From: Rutstroemia sp. NJR-2017a BVV2
Taxonomy: Eukaryota; Ascomycota; Leotiomycetes; Helotiales; Rutstroemiaceae
Length of the DNA stretch: 64,000 nt
Direction of reading: 5' to 3'
NCBI GenBank assembly: GCA_002946415.1
Contig: NJPS01000061.1
Coordinates: 434,001-498,000, forward strand
Shown: piece by piece, positions 11,105 to 22,748 of the stretch
How the letters are laid out: every line of letters starts with the position of its first letter
Position numbering within the stretch: the first letter of the stretch is position 1
Translations under genes and position numbers: made by a program
The notes under the pieces: model-generated
Told to the model about the DNA's origin: nothing
Database searches by the model: none
The model's input: only the letters and a program-made list of their open reading frames with translations

Positions 11105-13928
11105 TCTGAACGTATGGCGGCGGTGATAAAATTGAAAAATCGATATCGATAACGAACGGTGAGATCAACCAAAGTCCAGCTTCAGTAAGGTAGCGAGTTG
11201 AGTGGGTATAAGTGACTTTGAGAAGAGGAGAGACTGTTTTGAGTGAAGTGAATAGGGAGCTCCCTTTACCGCTAAAAATTGCGGTGAAGAGTGTGGACCG
11301 CGGGGGAAGAAATAGTCGAAGAAGCAAACGTAAGTCCGGAAGAGTATCGAAGTGAAAAAGGTGGAAAAAGGGAGGCAGGGACGGTAAGATTTATGCGTTA
11401 TGTGCTCTTATGTTGTTTCTCTCTCGGAATAGATTCCCATAAAGTCATAGTACTGACACAGCATAAGTAGGTAGGTGTATGTCATGGAGATTTGTATGTA
11501 GTATGTACATGTACTTCGTACACGATACACGCTGCAGTCCCCATCGATTCAAATTCGGGGATGGGAATATCAATCAGGTGGGGATGTGATGGGTAAGAAA
11601 GTGGAATGCTACAGGGTATGCAGGGTAGCTGATGGCAGTCATAGGGTGGATTTCAGTTACTTTAGTATATCTTGCCGTGGGTTTCCAGGGTGTCGACAGG
11701 ATTAATGGGTTGGACGAAGTAGTTGGTGAGGCTTCGATCCATGAGGCCGAACCCCCTTCATTCTGTAGCCGAGAAGCCCCTTCATCGCGCCTTCATCGCG
11801 CCTTCGTCACCCATTTCATCACACTCTCATCGGCCCCTTTCAATGGAGCTGGAGACCACAAAACCCATAACAATCACAGGTGCCACAAGTAAACCATCGC
11901 GACATCAAAGTGGTTGGACCAGATCCTCCAAGAACAACAAACAAGGCCCAAGTCTCGGATTGGAAGAGAGACAGAACAACCTAAAACGAGCCGACTCCAA
12001 GGGTCAAAGCGAGGATTATTCCATAAAAAGAAAACTTGGTGATTTCCATATGGTGCATAGTTCTAGTACGAATTGGTGCTGCATGGTGCACAGCAAAAGC
12101 TGCATGTGCCTCGGTGGTTATCCCGAAGGACGAGCGAATGGGGTTGTCTTCCACGATGAATTGCTACCCACTTTCGACTCCATTGTGCTCCATCAGCTAT
12201 CGTGTCGTCGAACTTCTGGTGGAAGATGCAGCTGTTAGGCCCTAATGCACCAGAAAGGATCATTCCGTGGAAACATGATCTTGTTACGCAGCAGACTGTA
12301 AGTTGCTCTCTGTACTATTGGATCATTTTCCAGCAAGACCATCTACAGACTCACAGAGTGCAGAGAATAGCCGTCGAAAAGTCCCTTTTCTTTCGCAGCC
12401 GGTTTCGTTAGCCTTACCTCATCTTACCGCTCCAAGCTACTCCGTACTTCGTACAGCAACGCTCTAATCCGCTCCGTCTTGTTTTCCTCGCTACAGTTTC
12501 ATCCTGCCTGCTGGTGATGGGGAGCGCCGCATATATCATACATAAGGCCGTTGATCTCCTGATTTACGATACCTGCGGTGTGTGCATCGCGCCTTTCTTG
12601 TCCTATCAGATGCTTCAAATCCCAAGGTATCCGTTGAGCCGGTAAGATCCCTCAAGTGATCTTCTCCACGTTTCCCACGAAACATTGACTGAAGTCGTGG
12701 CACCACCCCACCAACCAGCTCCGAGTTTGTGGCTGAGTCAAAATGTGGCTGGAATGTGATATCGTGAGATTTATTTTCTTGCGTGTCGCTTTTCCACTTT
12801 GTCAAATCAGATGTGTATAGTATGTATAGTATGTACAGTATGCCCGATGTGAAAAGGTCCTCCAAGCTAAGAAGCTCGTATTTGTTTGGAGTTCTTGGGA
12901 TGGGTTGGCACTATTGGGTGGCAGAAGCCCAAGGTTCTCTCGGCCAATTCTGAGGCCCGACTTCTCTTTGGGATTTGTCTCCATCCGGAGTTCTGTCATA
13001 CTCTTTGATTTGATGGCGCTTCCGAGTTACCGGCCACCAAAAACGCTCAAATTACCCAGAACTTCCGCTCCAGCCAGGAATAAATCTATAAGGTCGCGAC
13101 CTGACCGGACTGTGGAAGATGGTTGGAGTCGGGTACCAGCTGTTTAACCACGATTGTTCTTGTCAGTATAGCATCTTACTAATCGCTTTACCTAGTATTT
13201 GTCTAGTCCGACAATTACTGCAATCGCTATCTCAGTAACGACATGGGACATACAATCTGCAATTGGAGTACGATCCCGTTGCCGCTGCTACCTCCCGTAG
13301 CTCCCTGCCAAAGCGACATGCAATGAAGCATGGTTCGTTTATGCATATCATGAAGTTGACCTGCCCCTAACGAAAGCAGCAAACCTATCCCAGCCTATCT
13401 CTCCAACTCTTCTCACATCCTCACATCCAGAATTCCATCCCAATTTCAGGACGAAATGCTGCTTCCGATATTCAACCTATCTATCAAGTTTGTATTCCAG
13501 ATTGACTGTAACTATTCGGGAAAAGATCGGACAAGTCGCTCCTTGATCGGCAGCCATAGATCTATCTAATGCGGGGTGGGGTATAAATTCAAAAATCTAT
13601 AACCTCACTTCTCGCCATGTCTTTTCCTCTGTTCGCGTCACCGTCTCCTGCTGTCTGCCATCAGCTGAGGTTACATCTCCGATTCATGTATTGCGACCAT
13701 TTTATGCAGATATCACTTTGTCCAATCTGACTGCCGTGCCGTGCTTCGCCAGAACCGTTATCAGCTTGAAGTGGGGTTCCAGACTACTCGCGGGGAAGGA
13801 TATCGTGGCATGCGATAGCTGGATGAAAAAGAAACTCACACATGAAACGAGGAAATCGACTATCGAGAGGTTGCATTGCTTGCTACCACCATACCTAGTC
13901 GTCAGTGAAGTACTTGCGAGATTTTATC
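11105..13928. other. long intergenic stretch, no gene supported
   Basis: This 2.8 kb holds several small overlapping ORFs (the longest 11723-12238, 171 codons). They have low-complexity, Ser/Cys-scattered translations and no splice-consistent extension. A short TACTTCGTAC palindrome occurs near 11512 and a similar one near 12444. I see no transposon ends. It includes the promoters of the flanking divergent genes. Confidence 0.45.
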
Positions 13929-15470
13929 ATGGCTCTATCACGTGTCAAGGAGTACTTCTCCAATCCCTATGAGCATCCAGGGGAGCGAAAGCTGGTGCAG
14001 AAATTAGGTCGGTATATTTCCCTCCAATCGTAACTCGATATTGATGATCTATAGACTTTTTCATCCTGACCTTCTGCTGCTTATCATACTTCATGAACTA
14101 TCTCGATCGATCCAATCTAGCCAATGCCTACGTGAGCGGCATGAAAGAAGAGCTAGGATTTGTGGGAAATCAATATAATCTAATCAACACCGTATTTACC
14201 ATAGGGTGAGTTCCTCTGTGCCTAGCGATTCAGGGCCTCGCATTCTCACCCGTGCGCCAGATACATTATTGGACAAGTTCCGAGCAATCTCGCTCTCTAC
14301 TACATCAAACCCCGCATCTTCTTCCCCTCGATGATGGTCCTATGGGGCGGCCTAACCATGATCACTGCATCAGCCCAGCACCCCCGAGACATCATGGCCA
14401 TCCGCTTCTTTCAGGGTCTTGCCGAGTCCACCACCTTTGTGGGCACGCACTACATTCTCGGCTCCTGGTACACCTCGCGCGAGCTCGGCAAACGCAGCGG
14501 CATCTTCACCTCCTCCGGTCTCGCCGGCACCATGTTCGGCGGCTTCATCCAAACCGGCATTCACTCCTCTCTCAACGGCGCCAAGGGCCTCAGCGGCTGG
14601 CGCTGGCTGTTCATAATCGACGGGTTGATGACCCTCCCCGTCGCGCTTTACGGCTTTCTCCTCTTCCCCGACACCCCCACGACCACCCGCTCCTTCTATC
14701 TCACTCCCAGCGAACGCACCCTCGCCATCTCCCGCGTGCCGCCCATCCCTTCAAACCATGTATTCAACCTCTCCTTCCTCAAACGCACCCTCTCCTCCTT
14801 CTACTGGTACGGCTTCGTCATCCTGTGGATCATTGCCGGCGAAACCGAGTCCTTCTCCTCCAACTCCCTGCTCTCCTTGTACATGAAATCGACGAAAAAA
14901 TACAGCATCCCCCAACTCAACAACTACCCGACCGGCGTCCCCGCCGTCGGTATCATCTCCACCCTCTTCTGGGCCACCCTCACCGATTTCCTCTCCGGCA
15001 AACGCTACCTCGTCGCCTACTTCATCGCCATAACCGGCATCGCCACCTCAGCTATGATACTCGACCCTTCGGCCTCAGTACCCCAGATCTTCGGCGCGTA
15101 TTATTGGGCAGGTAGTGTGTATGCGTGTCAAGCTACGTTTTTTGCCTGGGCGAATGATGCGCTGAGGTGGGAGGATGACGGGTTCAGAGCGGTGGTTATA
15201 GCCAGCATGAATGCGGGGAGTAATGCGGTGAATGCGTGGTGGAGTCTGCTGTTTTATGGGGCGAGCGAGGCGCCGGGGTTTGGGAGGGGGATGTGGGCGA
15301 TGATTGGGGTGAGTACGGCGATGGCGGTGTGGACGACGGGGTTGGTTTGGTGGTTGAGGAGGAAGGAGAGGAGGAGGGTGGAGGAGGGGGTGGTGGGGGT
15401 GGAGGTGGGGAGGGAGCGGGGGAAGGACGCGGTGGTGGATGGGGATGGGGATGGGGAGGGGAAGATGTAG
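13929..15470 (+). CDS. MFS transporter, anion:cation symporter (Dal5/allantoate-permease-like) family, 479 aa
   Basis: Exons 13929-14007, 14055-14205, 14261-15470; phases agree. A short cytosolic N-terminus (about 26 aa) leads to the first TM, ending in the family motif [13 protein letters not shown]. The conserved [15 protein letters not shown] segment follows, then [22 protein letters not shown] and [10 protein letters not shown], all hallmarks of the Dal5/Tna1/Liz1 group. About 12 membrane spans are visible. The C-terminus after the last span is Glu/Gly/Arg-rich (from GGT/GGG codon runs). Known members import allantoate, nicotinate, pantothenate, biotin precursors or other organic anions across the plasma membrane; substrate cannot be assigned here. 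The start is the only ATG that gives a continuous frame through both introns. Confidence 0.85.
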
Positions 15471-16296
15471 ATATCTAGTATCAGCAGTAATCTGAACAAG
15501 CCTCTGAGAGTAGACTAGTTATATACCATAACATTCACTCTTCAACAATGGCGTCACGTCATCCCATATACGTGGAGCATAATATTCAGGAGCGGCAATC
15601 CACGGAGCGGATAATTTTGCGCAGCCTAGGCTCCTGGGGGTGTAGATTTACCTGATCACATATAAGGAGTGAGGAATAGTTTGGCTGATAATATTAGACA
15701 CTAATTCTGCTCACAGGTCGTAACCAGATTCGTAAAGTCATGGAGAAGCGCTGGAGCTGTAGCGAAACTAAAAAGGGGCCGCTGGTTTATCATGGAGATG
15801 AGACGACGTTCAAGGTTACCTGGGGTGTAGGCCCTTTTTCGTCATGGGTGTTAGTTGGAGAGGATAGAGCAGTGTGAAAGGCTGTTTGAGATATTTGATT
15901 TCTCCTGATTAACATTACGGGAGGTCTGGTTGGGCTCTTTCACTTTTTGATGAGTCCTTTACTGGGGGACTATGTCGTGGGGAGTGACATGTTTGGAGAA
16001 TATGGGATTTTGGATCTCCGTCGATCAATGGGCGGATTCTTCATTAAAACAAAACGTTTTGCATGAGGCTTGAAATGATACATATTGAACCCCCGGTAGC
16101 AAAAATACAAGAACCGCCGACCCGAAATATTAGCTAGAACCATCATAGAACCCGCATAGCATAACCTTTCCCGCACTTTGAGTCCAGAACAGCAGTAGAA
16201 GTCGAACCCCAACATTGCTTTAACGCCGTTCAGCGTCCTTAACGCCATTCATCATCAGGGAAAAGTCCTTAACGCTATACATCATGCTATACATCA
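15471..16296. other. intergenic between convergent MFS and secreted-protein genes
   Basis: Nothing coding recognised. A small direct repeat (CTTAACGC..CATCATCAGG) recurs at about 16239-16302. Confidence 0.4.
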
Positions 16297-16969
16297 TCAG
16301 GAGAAAAAGTTAAGATTCCCAGTAATAGGAAACTCCCTCCCAGTATCATCCCCCGGGCAGACATTCGGACCCTTAATGCTCTCCGTCTCACTGGACGTAA
16401 AAATCATTGATGATCTTACTACATTCCAAAATACCACCGATTCTGGCAAAATCTCATTACAGAATGCCGTCACCAAGTCGCCCAACAATTTATTCGCATC
16501 CGTATTTGTCGGACTACGGGCAACCTCGATGTTGCCCATCAGACCATCGAAGTCAAACAGATTTTGAACAAGACTATTCTGGATGTCCAGAACGTTGATA
16601 TCGTTGGGAAGAATGGAAATAAGACAGTTGAGGTCGTTGCCGAGTTTGTTATCGGACTCAATTTGGAAGACTGATGAGACGAGACTGGTGGTGGAGCCGG
16701 AGGATTGGACGTCGTTGATGAAGTTTGTGTATGCCTAGACAAGTATCAGAGGAAAAATTTGAGAAGTGATGATATAGACTGCAATTGGCAGGGGCATAGA
16801 GAAAGGAGGTCGATACCGAAAGATCAGTCTTCAAAGCCTCTATCAAGGTGTCAATTGCAGCAGCTTGGGCTGCAGGTGTGGTAATGTCGTCTAGGGAAGG
16901 ACATGAAGAAGTGACGGTGGCAAACAAGTAGCTGCTTGAGATAAAATTGATAAGTGTGAAGAGCTTCAT
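16297..16969 (-). CDS. small secreted protein with four cysteines, 196 aa, unknown family
   Basis: Exons 16817-16969 and 16297-16734, with an 82-nt intron (GTATCG donor, CTTGTCTAG acceptor). Residues 1-21 are a clear signal peptide (MKLFTLINFISS core). The mature part is mostly helical, acidic and hydrophilic, with repeated amphipathic stretches (DTLIEALKTDLSAYTNFIND, LGNDLNCLISILPNDI) and four Cys (one at the mature N-terminus, then in LNCLI, AFCNEI and NVCPGDD), enough for two disulfides. Small secreted proteins of this form in plant-associated fungi include cell-surface proteins and candidate effectors; that label is an inference. Intron phase and the signal peptide support the model. Confidence 0.75.
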
Positions 16970-18786
16970 TGTTACGAACGTGATGAGTTATGATGGAAAA
17001 CCTGGGAGAACCGAATTTAGTGTGAGATACACAAATATCAAGATGGTTCTGAATCGAGGGATAATCAAAAGTTTTTGGGTAGTTCATCGACTTAAATGCC
17101 TTTTCGGAGGTGAGGTCTGCGTGCACTGCAACACAGTGATCCGTAGGTACGCTCTTTAAATATAATCCTATTTGCTTCCAACATGCTGGGCCATCCGCTA
17201 GAGACTTCTACATGCATTGAAATAGTCTGATACACGACATTGCGGCATGAATTTAGCATCACAGCGAAGTGAATCATGGTGGCAATTTGTGTCAACCAAA
17301 CCACACTGATGGTTTTGGCCGAGGCGGAGCATGGTTTTCGCATTCTAAATATAGAAGTCCAAAAATGTGAGAAGTTGACTGCTGGAAAAGCAGGCAATAG
17401 GACACGCACGACGTTGAATGCTGTGACGGCTCAAATGTATAATTGTAGACATAAGATCTTTCATTTGGCTCATAGAATCCTCAAGGTCCAGAGCTCCGAG
17501 GAAAACGGACTATAATACCACTTTCTATTCGTCCTTGCTGTTGATGATCACTTGCGTGAGTTTGGTTCTAGCAGAATTACCGATGCTGGTGGCGGGATAA
17601 ATTCCATGAAAATACCGGCAAGAAGACAGCAACGAAGCTGCTATGAAAGTTGTTGGAAGACGTCCTGCCTTCCAACTGTTTCTTTCTGATAGCCTTGTTA
17701 TCCAAAAACGTCACAGAGAATCTGGATCCACGCCTCAGACATGCAGTGAGGCTTGGGAAGTCACTTTTAGCATTGCCAAAAAAAGAACAAGAACATAATT
17801 AGATGTGGTAGAGAAACGACACACATGATTAGATGCACTGTAGAATGATCCAAGATGTCTGTGAGCTTTAGTTTGTTGTATGAAACACAGACTTCGTAGG
17901 ACTGGAGAACCGTGTCTGTCGCTTGAACAGCAATGGCATCCGGCTCAAAGGATGTTGTTCATCATCTGCAACCGATCTCGCCAGCACTTTGAGATTACTT
18001 GAGGATGATAGTCTTACGCCCTTTCCAGTCCGGCGCATAGATTCCCGGCACCTTTCAGATAGGCTGTCTTGATTGATTGATTGCTTGCAAAGCAGTATGC
18101 AAAATTGGGCTGGAGACAAGGTAAAAAGAGTCGGTAGATAGTGACCGTGAAGATCTAGAAATTTTCTGAGAAGGCGACAACGAGACCAGAGGTGAATATT
18201 TTCGAATGGCTTCCATTGGACAAAAACTCATTAAATGGTTGACGGCAACAGCGCTCAAACACCGAGTTCTGGCAGCTAAGGTTATCCTCTTCATGGTACC
18301 AGTTCCAGTATGACGACTTCGGACTTCAGCAACTTGGCTTCGCATTCCGAACTGTCGGCGCTTCAGTAACGTTCAATGGCCATCAACACTTATTCGAGAT
18401 ATTGCGCCCTAATAGTGACATTGTGCGTAATTCCGCTCATTGTAATTAAGGCGAACCCTTCGGGCAGTTCGCATATGCATGTTGCGTGTAGCAGCAGCTT
18501 CATTGATTGGACGTTCGGTATTTATGATCAAACCACGGGTGACGAAGCGGGCTGCTTACAGAGCTCGACCCCGCCCTTCATTGATAGCTCTGTTACTCGC
18601 GCTATCTTGCTTCGAACAATGGGACACATTCCAGCTTTCATGTGTATCTCCATGAGTATGACTGCTCGCCGCCTCTCTTTCTATTTAAGCCAATGTCTCC
18701 ATGAAATTCCTCCTTAAAAACAAAGTCCCAATCAGCAAAGTCTTGTACCTCAGAACAAAACACCTGCAGTCACATCTGGACTGAAC
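16970..18786. other. intergenic, only doubtful small ORFs
   Basis: An ORF at 18376-18717 (113 codons) starts with a hydrophobic stretch resembling a signal anchor, but its remainder has no motif and no splice support. The other frames here are weaker. It contains promoters of the divergent genes on either side. Confidence 0.4.
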
Positions 18787-20634
18787 ATGGCATTCTACGA
18801 AGCAGCAACACAATGGCATATTGGCGAGGAGGAGATGCATGCGCGTTTGCGAGTCCCGCAGCGAGACAATCCGACGTCGCCATTCCTAGCGCCATATGCT
18901 GCGAACCTGCTCGTGCGATCACCACTCCTTGCAATTGGAACACTCGACGCATCCGGCAGACCTTGGACAACTTTGTGGGGAGGTGAGCCTGGGTTCTCAT
19001 GGCCAGTAGCTCAATCGGTGATAGCTGTCAAGACTACTGTCGATCGCGAATTCGATCCGGTGGTTGAGATACTGCTAGGCAAAGAGGCGAACGGGACTGT
19101 CCAACAGGAAACGACTGATAATGGAAGAATGGTCGGCGGGCTGGCGATCGACCTGCAGGCAAGGAAGAGAGTCAAGTTATATGGTAGAATGGCAGCTGGC
19201 GCATTGAAGGAGACGAGCGGAAAAGACGTCGCAGAAGCTTCTTTGGTCGTTAAGATTGAGCAGAGTCTGGGTAAGTTGTTTTTGTCACCAGTGCTTCTGG
19301 CAGGTTCTAATTGTGTTGTAGGCAACTGTCCGAAATACCTCAACAAGAAACGCATAGTACCCCGAATACCTAGTCCACAACTGGTGTCAACAACCATTCC
19401 TATCCCAGATAAAGCAGCGGACCTGATAACGCGATCCGACTTATTCTTTATATCATCGTCCAACCATGACAAAGATATGGATACGAATCATCGAGGAGGA
19501 CCCCCGGGATTTGTGCGTATATTATCCAACGATGCCGACGGATTGGTTATTGTTTACCCTGAGTATTCTGGAAACCGGCTCTATCAAACACTCGGAAACC
19601 TGGCTACTACGCCTCGAGCAGGCTTGGTATTCCCGGATTTCAATAGTGGTGATGTAGTATATCTGACAGGAAAGACAGAGATACTCGCTGGCGAAAATGC
19701 TACACGGCTTATTTCACATACCAATCTTGCCGTTAAAATCCACGTGGAGGATATCAAGTTCGTTGCGGATGGTCTATCGTTCCGCGGTATCGAAGGCGAA
19801 TTCTCACCATACAATCCACCGGTCCGTTACTTGACGTCGGAAAGCACTCGTGGCGTGCAGGGCAACACCAAACAAATGCATGCAAAACTTATCGACAAGA
19901 AAGTCTTGACGCCTACAGTAGGTAGATTTCGGTTTCACATATCCGATCCCGATCAAGCAAATCGCTGGAAGCCTGGCCAATATGTTACACTGAGCTTTAA
20001 GGAAGAACTTGATATTGGATATAGTCACATGCGGGACGATGATCCCAAGAGTCTCAACGATGATTATATACGTACTTTCACGGTCTCTTCGCCCAAGGAT
20101 CCAAAAGGCGCACATGATCAGTTCGAGATTACTATCCGGAAGGTTGGAGTCGCGACGGATTTTCTTTTCCGTCATAATCCTAGAGTTGAGTTGGAGTTAC
20201 CTCTCAACGGCTTCGGTGGTGAGTTCTTTGTCGAGCAAGGCTCTGGAGAAGAAGTTTCTTTTGTCGCGGGCGGTGTTGGTATCACTCCGCTTCTTGCGCA
20301 AGCACCAGATCTTGATTTACAACGTCTGAAGCTATACTGGACTATTCGTTCGGCAGACTTAGGGTTGGTCAAGGATACATTTGAGAAAATACCTGGTCTA
20401 CCAAGCTCGACGAAACTGTTTATCACAGGTGGCAAGATTGGACCAAGTGAATCAACTGAGATTGATGCACTAGAGAAAATGGGAGCTGTTGTACAAAAAC
20501 GTAGGATGGGAAAGGAGGATATCACGGGTGATGGTGCAAGCAAATGGTATTTGTGCACTGGTACTTCTTTCCGGGATAGTTTGGTTGGATGGTTGGATGG
20601 GAAGCAGGTGCATTATGAGGATTTTAATTATTAG
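18787..20634 (+). CDS. FMN-binding split-barrel (pyridoxamine-oxidase-like) fused to ferredoxin-reductase-type FAD/NAD module, 598 aa
   Basis: Exons 18787-19270 and 19322-20634. The 51-nt intron (GTAAGT..TTGTAG) is stop-free and in frame, so an unspliced reading gives 615 aa; spliced EQSLGNCPKYL matches the family better. Residues about 35-330 form two split-barrel halves of the pyridoxamine 5'-phosphate oxidase-like type (ANLLVRSPLLAIGTLDASGRPWTTLWGG; then a GPPGFVRIL..LFQTLGNLATTPRAGL-like segment). From about 355 an FNR-like module follows: RFRFHI..WKPGQYVTL, DYIRTFTVSSP (flavin-binding RxYS-like), VSFVAGGVGITPLLA (NAD-binding), and YLCTGTSF (terminal Cys-Gly motif variant). It is probably a cytosolic NAD(P)H-dependent flavin oxidoreductase; the substrate is unknown. 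Confidence 0.85.
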   Translation: MAFYEAATQWHIGEEEMHARLRVPQRDNPTSPFLAPYAANLLVRSPLLAIGTLDASGRPWTTLWGGEPGFSWPVAQSVIAVKTTVDREFDPVVEILLGKEANGTVQQETTDNGRMVGGLAIDLQARKRVKLYGRMAAGALKETSGKDVAEASLVVKIEQSLGKLFLSPVLLAGSNCVVGNCPKYLNKKRIVPRIPSPQLVSTTIPIPDKAADLITRSDLFFISSSNHDKDMDTNHRGGPPGFVRILSNDADGLVIVYPEYSGNRLYQTLGNLATTPRAGLVFPDFNSGDVVYLTGKTEILAGENATRLISHTNLAVKIHVEDIKFVADGLSFRGIEGEFSPYNPPVRYLTSESTRGVQGNTKQMHAKLIDKKVLTPTVGRFRFHISDPDQANRWKPGQYVTLSFKEELDIGYSHMRDDDPKSLNDDYIRTFTVSSPKDPKGAHDQFEITIRKVGVATDFLFRHNPRVELELPLNGFGGEFFVEQGSGEEVSFVAGGVGITPLLAQAPDLDLQRLKLYWTIRSADLGLVKDTFEKIPGLPSSTKLFITGGKIGPSESTEIDALEKMGAVVQKRRMGKEDITGDGASKWYLCTGTSFRDSLVGWLDGKQVHYEDFNY

Positions 20635-20753
20635 TTGATAGTTCTCTAGTCAAATGGTAATATCGTTTGCAAGTCAATTCTTCTGTTTCTCTTGGTTTAG
20701 CAGTTTGCGATCGCCTTCTATATATTCGTCGAGAATCTCCCCTACTTCCTCCT

Positions 20754-20864
20754 CTACTTGCTCTCCCTATCCTTCCAGAACACATCTCTCAATTCCTCAA
20801 CCATATAAGTAATGGTATCAGCCCCCTGCTTCAACACCCCATCCATCGCCACTATCCCAAGTCA

Positions 20865-20947
<83 letters not shown>

Positions 20948-22224
20948 ATCACTTTACCCCTTCTTCATCTCACAAGACTAAGACTGGGCGTGAAAAAACA
21001 CTTACAAAACGGATGCGGCATCCCCTCCCACTCAACCAATCTACATTTCCCCTTCCCTTTCCCCATCCCCACCTTCTCCGCATACCTCACCCCTTCATCC
21101 CGCAAAACATCCAATCCCCCCACCACGACCAGCGTCCGCGGTAACTTCTCCCATCCAGACTCGTGCAGCAAGGGGCTGGCGCCCGGGTCGCTCCATGTGC
21201 TTGGGGACGGGAGATAGTGGTTTCGAAACCAGAGCATTTTAGCGGCAGGGAGAGCGGGGGTGTGCTGGTTTTGCGTCCAGGAGGGGTAGCTGTTGGTGCT
21301 GGGTTGTCGGGGGTTTGAGTTTGAGGATGAACTGGAGGATGAGGAGATAGAAGATGAAGAAGAAGATGCAGATAACGACTGTGATGGTAACGAGTGCCCA
21401 GAATCTAACAAAGGCACAGCAGTATTATCCATTACAGGCACAATAAGCAACTGCAATTTCGGCACCGTGAGGTAACGTGACTTGAAATCGGAGAAAAGTT
21501 CAGGAGAAGTTAATCGATGCGATAGCACGGCCGCGATATTACCACCTGCAGATGAACCCGCTAGTGCGAGGAGCGATGAGTTGATGGGCAGGAGAGCGGG
21601 GTGGGTGAGGATGTGGAGGAGGGTGGTTTGGCAGTCGATGAGGGCGGCGGGGTAGGGGTTTTCGGGGGCGAGGCTGTGGGGGGAAAGGGGGGGTTAGTTT
21701 GGGGTTTAGGATAGGAGATTAGGGTTAATTAAGGGGCCAGTGATGGCAAGTTTTTGGGGCGAGGGATAAAAAGGAAAATATAAGACAAACCGATAATCCA
21801 CCGTCACAACCACCACCTCCCCCCTCTTGCACAAATTTGAACAAACCGTATTCTCCGTATCGATTCCCCCTAAAACCCATCCTCCCCCATGGAAATACAT
21901 GCAGAGCGGCCAGCCCCCCGTGGGTGTTGGACCCGCGGGTATAAATACTCGGATTGGTATCGGAGTTTCATTTCCATCTTCATCGTCTCCTTTAGCGGGG
22001 ATCTGCAAATCGACAACCTCACCCACGGACAACGGATCCGAAGCGCCGGGCAGAAGAATCGAGCTTGAGCGGGAGACAGGGAGAGGCTGGTGGTGCACGA
22101 CTTGGGAATTTATCAGATGGGAATTGTAGAAGTTGCGGTAGGTGGGGTCGAGATGCGGGAGGATGGAGGGGTGGAGAGGGTAGGGTGGTGAGGTGGGGGT
22201 GGAGTGGGGGGTTATTGAGCCCAT
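20754..22224 (-). CDS. alpha/beta-hydrolase fold-3 (HSL-like) esterase/lipase, 399 aa
   Basis: Exons 21791-22224, 21006-21673, 20851-20754; all phases close. Motifs in order: oxyanion HGGGW (112-116), the DYRLAPENPYPAAL stretch spanning the first junction, nucleophile elbow GSSAG (Ser186), the acid in GGLDVLRDEG, and the catalytic His in GMPHPF immediately before the last intron. Family role: hydrolysis of short to medium acyl esters or lactones, intracellular (no signal peptide). Two oddities: a run of about 20 Ser with Asn/Pro inserted in the cap region, and a second intron (154 nt) that is half (GA)n microsatellite. The last exon supplies LAMDGVLKQGADTITYM and the C-terminus, typical of the family, so splicing across the repeat is required for a complete enzyme. 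Confidence 0.85.
20868..20943. repeat. (TC)38 / (GA)38 microsatellite inside the esterase intron
   Basis: About 76 bases of uninterrupted CT dinucleotides. It lies in intron 20852-21005 of the minus-strand esterase, so the pre-mRNA carries a GA purine tract close to the 3' splice site (25 nt before the acceptor at 20852). Length is expected to vary between strains. Confidence 0.97.
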
Positions 22225-22748
22225 TCCTGGTAAGGGGATTGTTTAAATTGAGATGTTTGGATTAGATTTTGAAAATAGTGACGAGTGAAGTGGGAGAAAG
22301 GAGAAGATAGTAAAGAACATACCGTCCATCTAAGTACAGATATATAAAGTAGTACAGCATGATAGGAGTATAAAATCAATGTAGAACGACGATAAGATCT
22401 GCATGACGTTTCGGGAGCAAGGTAGATTGACCCTGCATGTGGGGTTACTGGCGTGAGGGTGGACGATAAACTTGCATTACCGGAGTCCGGTTTATCGGAG
22501 GTGTGTTGGCTAAAATGTGGTGATTGGGCTAGGGGAGGCTATTAATTTCTGTGCACTTATCTCTCTTCGAATTCAGATGTGTGGAAGGTGTACCGAGTTA
22601 GCAGGTGACATTGGGAGATGAATGGCTCTTGAAGAGAGAGAGGGAGCTCCTATGTGACTTGCAATACCATATGAACAGTCGATAATGTCGAGCGGCTACA
22701 CGGCACAAGGTTATGTACTTCCATTAATTTGTCGTACATACAGTAGTA
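22225..22748. other. esterase promoter and 3' flank of the TAPT1 gene
   Basis: No coding signal. Short GAGA-rich stretch near 22635. Confidence 0.4.

Noticed and set aside
11723..12238. 171-codon plus-strand ORF
   Set aside because: No motif, uneven composition, no splice-consistent extension.
20812..21144. SLSLSL repeat protein
   Set aside because: Translation of the (CT)n microsatellite, which lies in an intron of the opposite-strand esterase.
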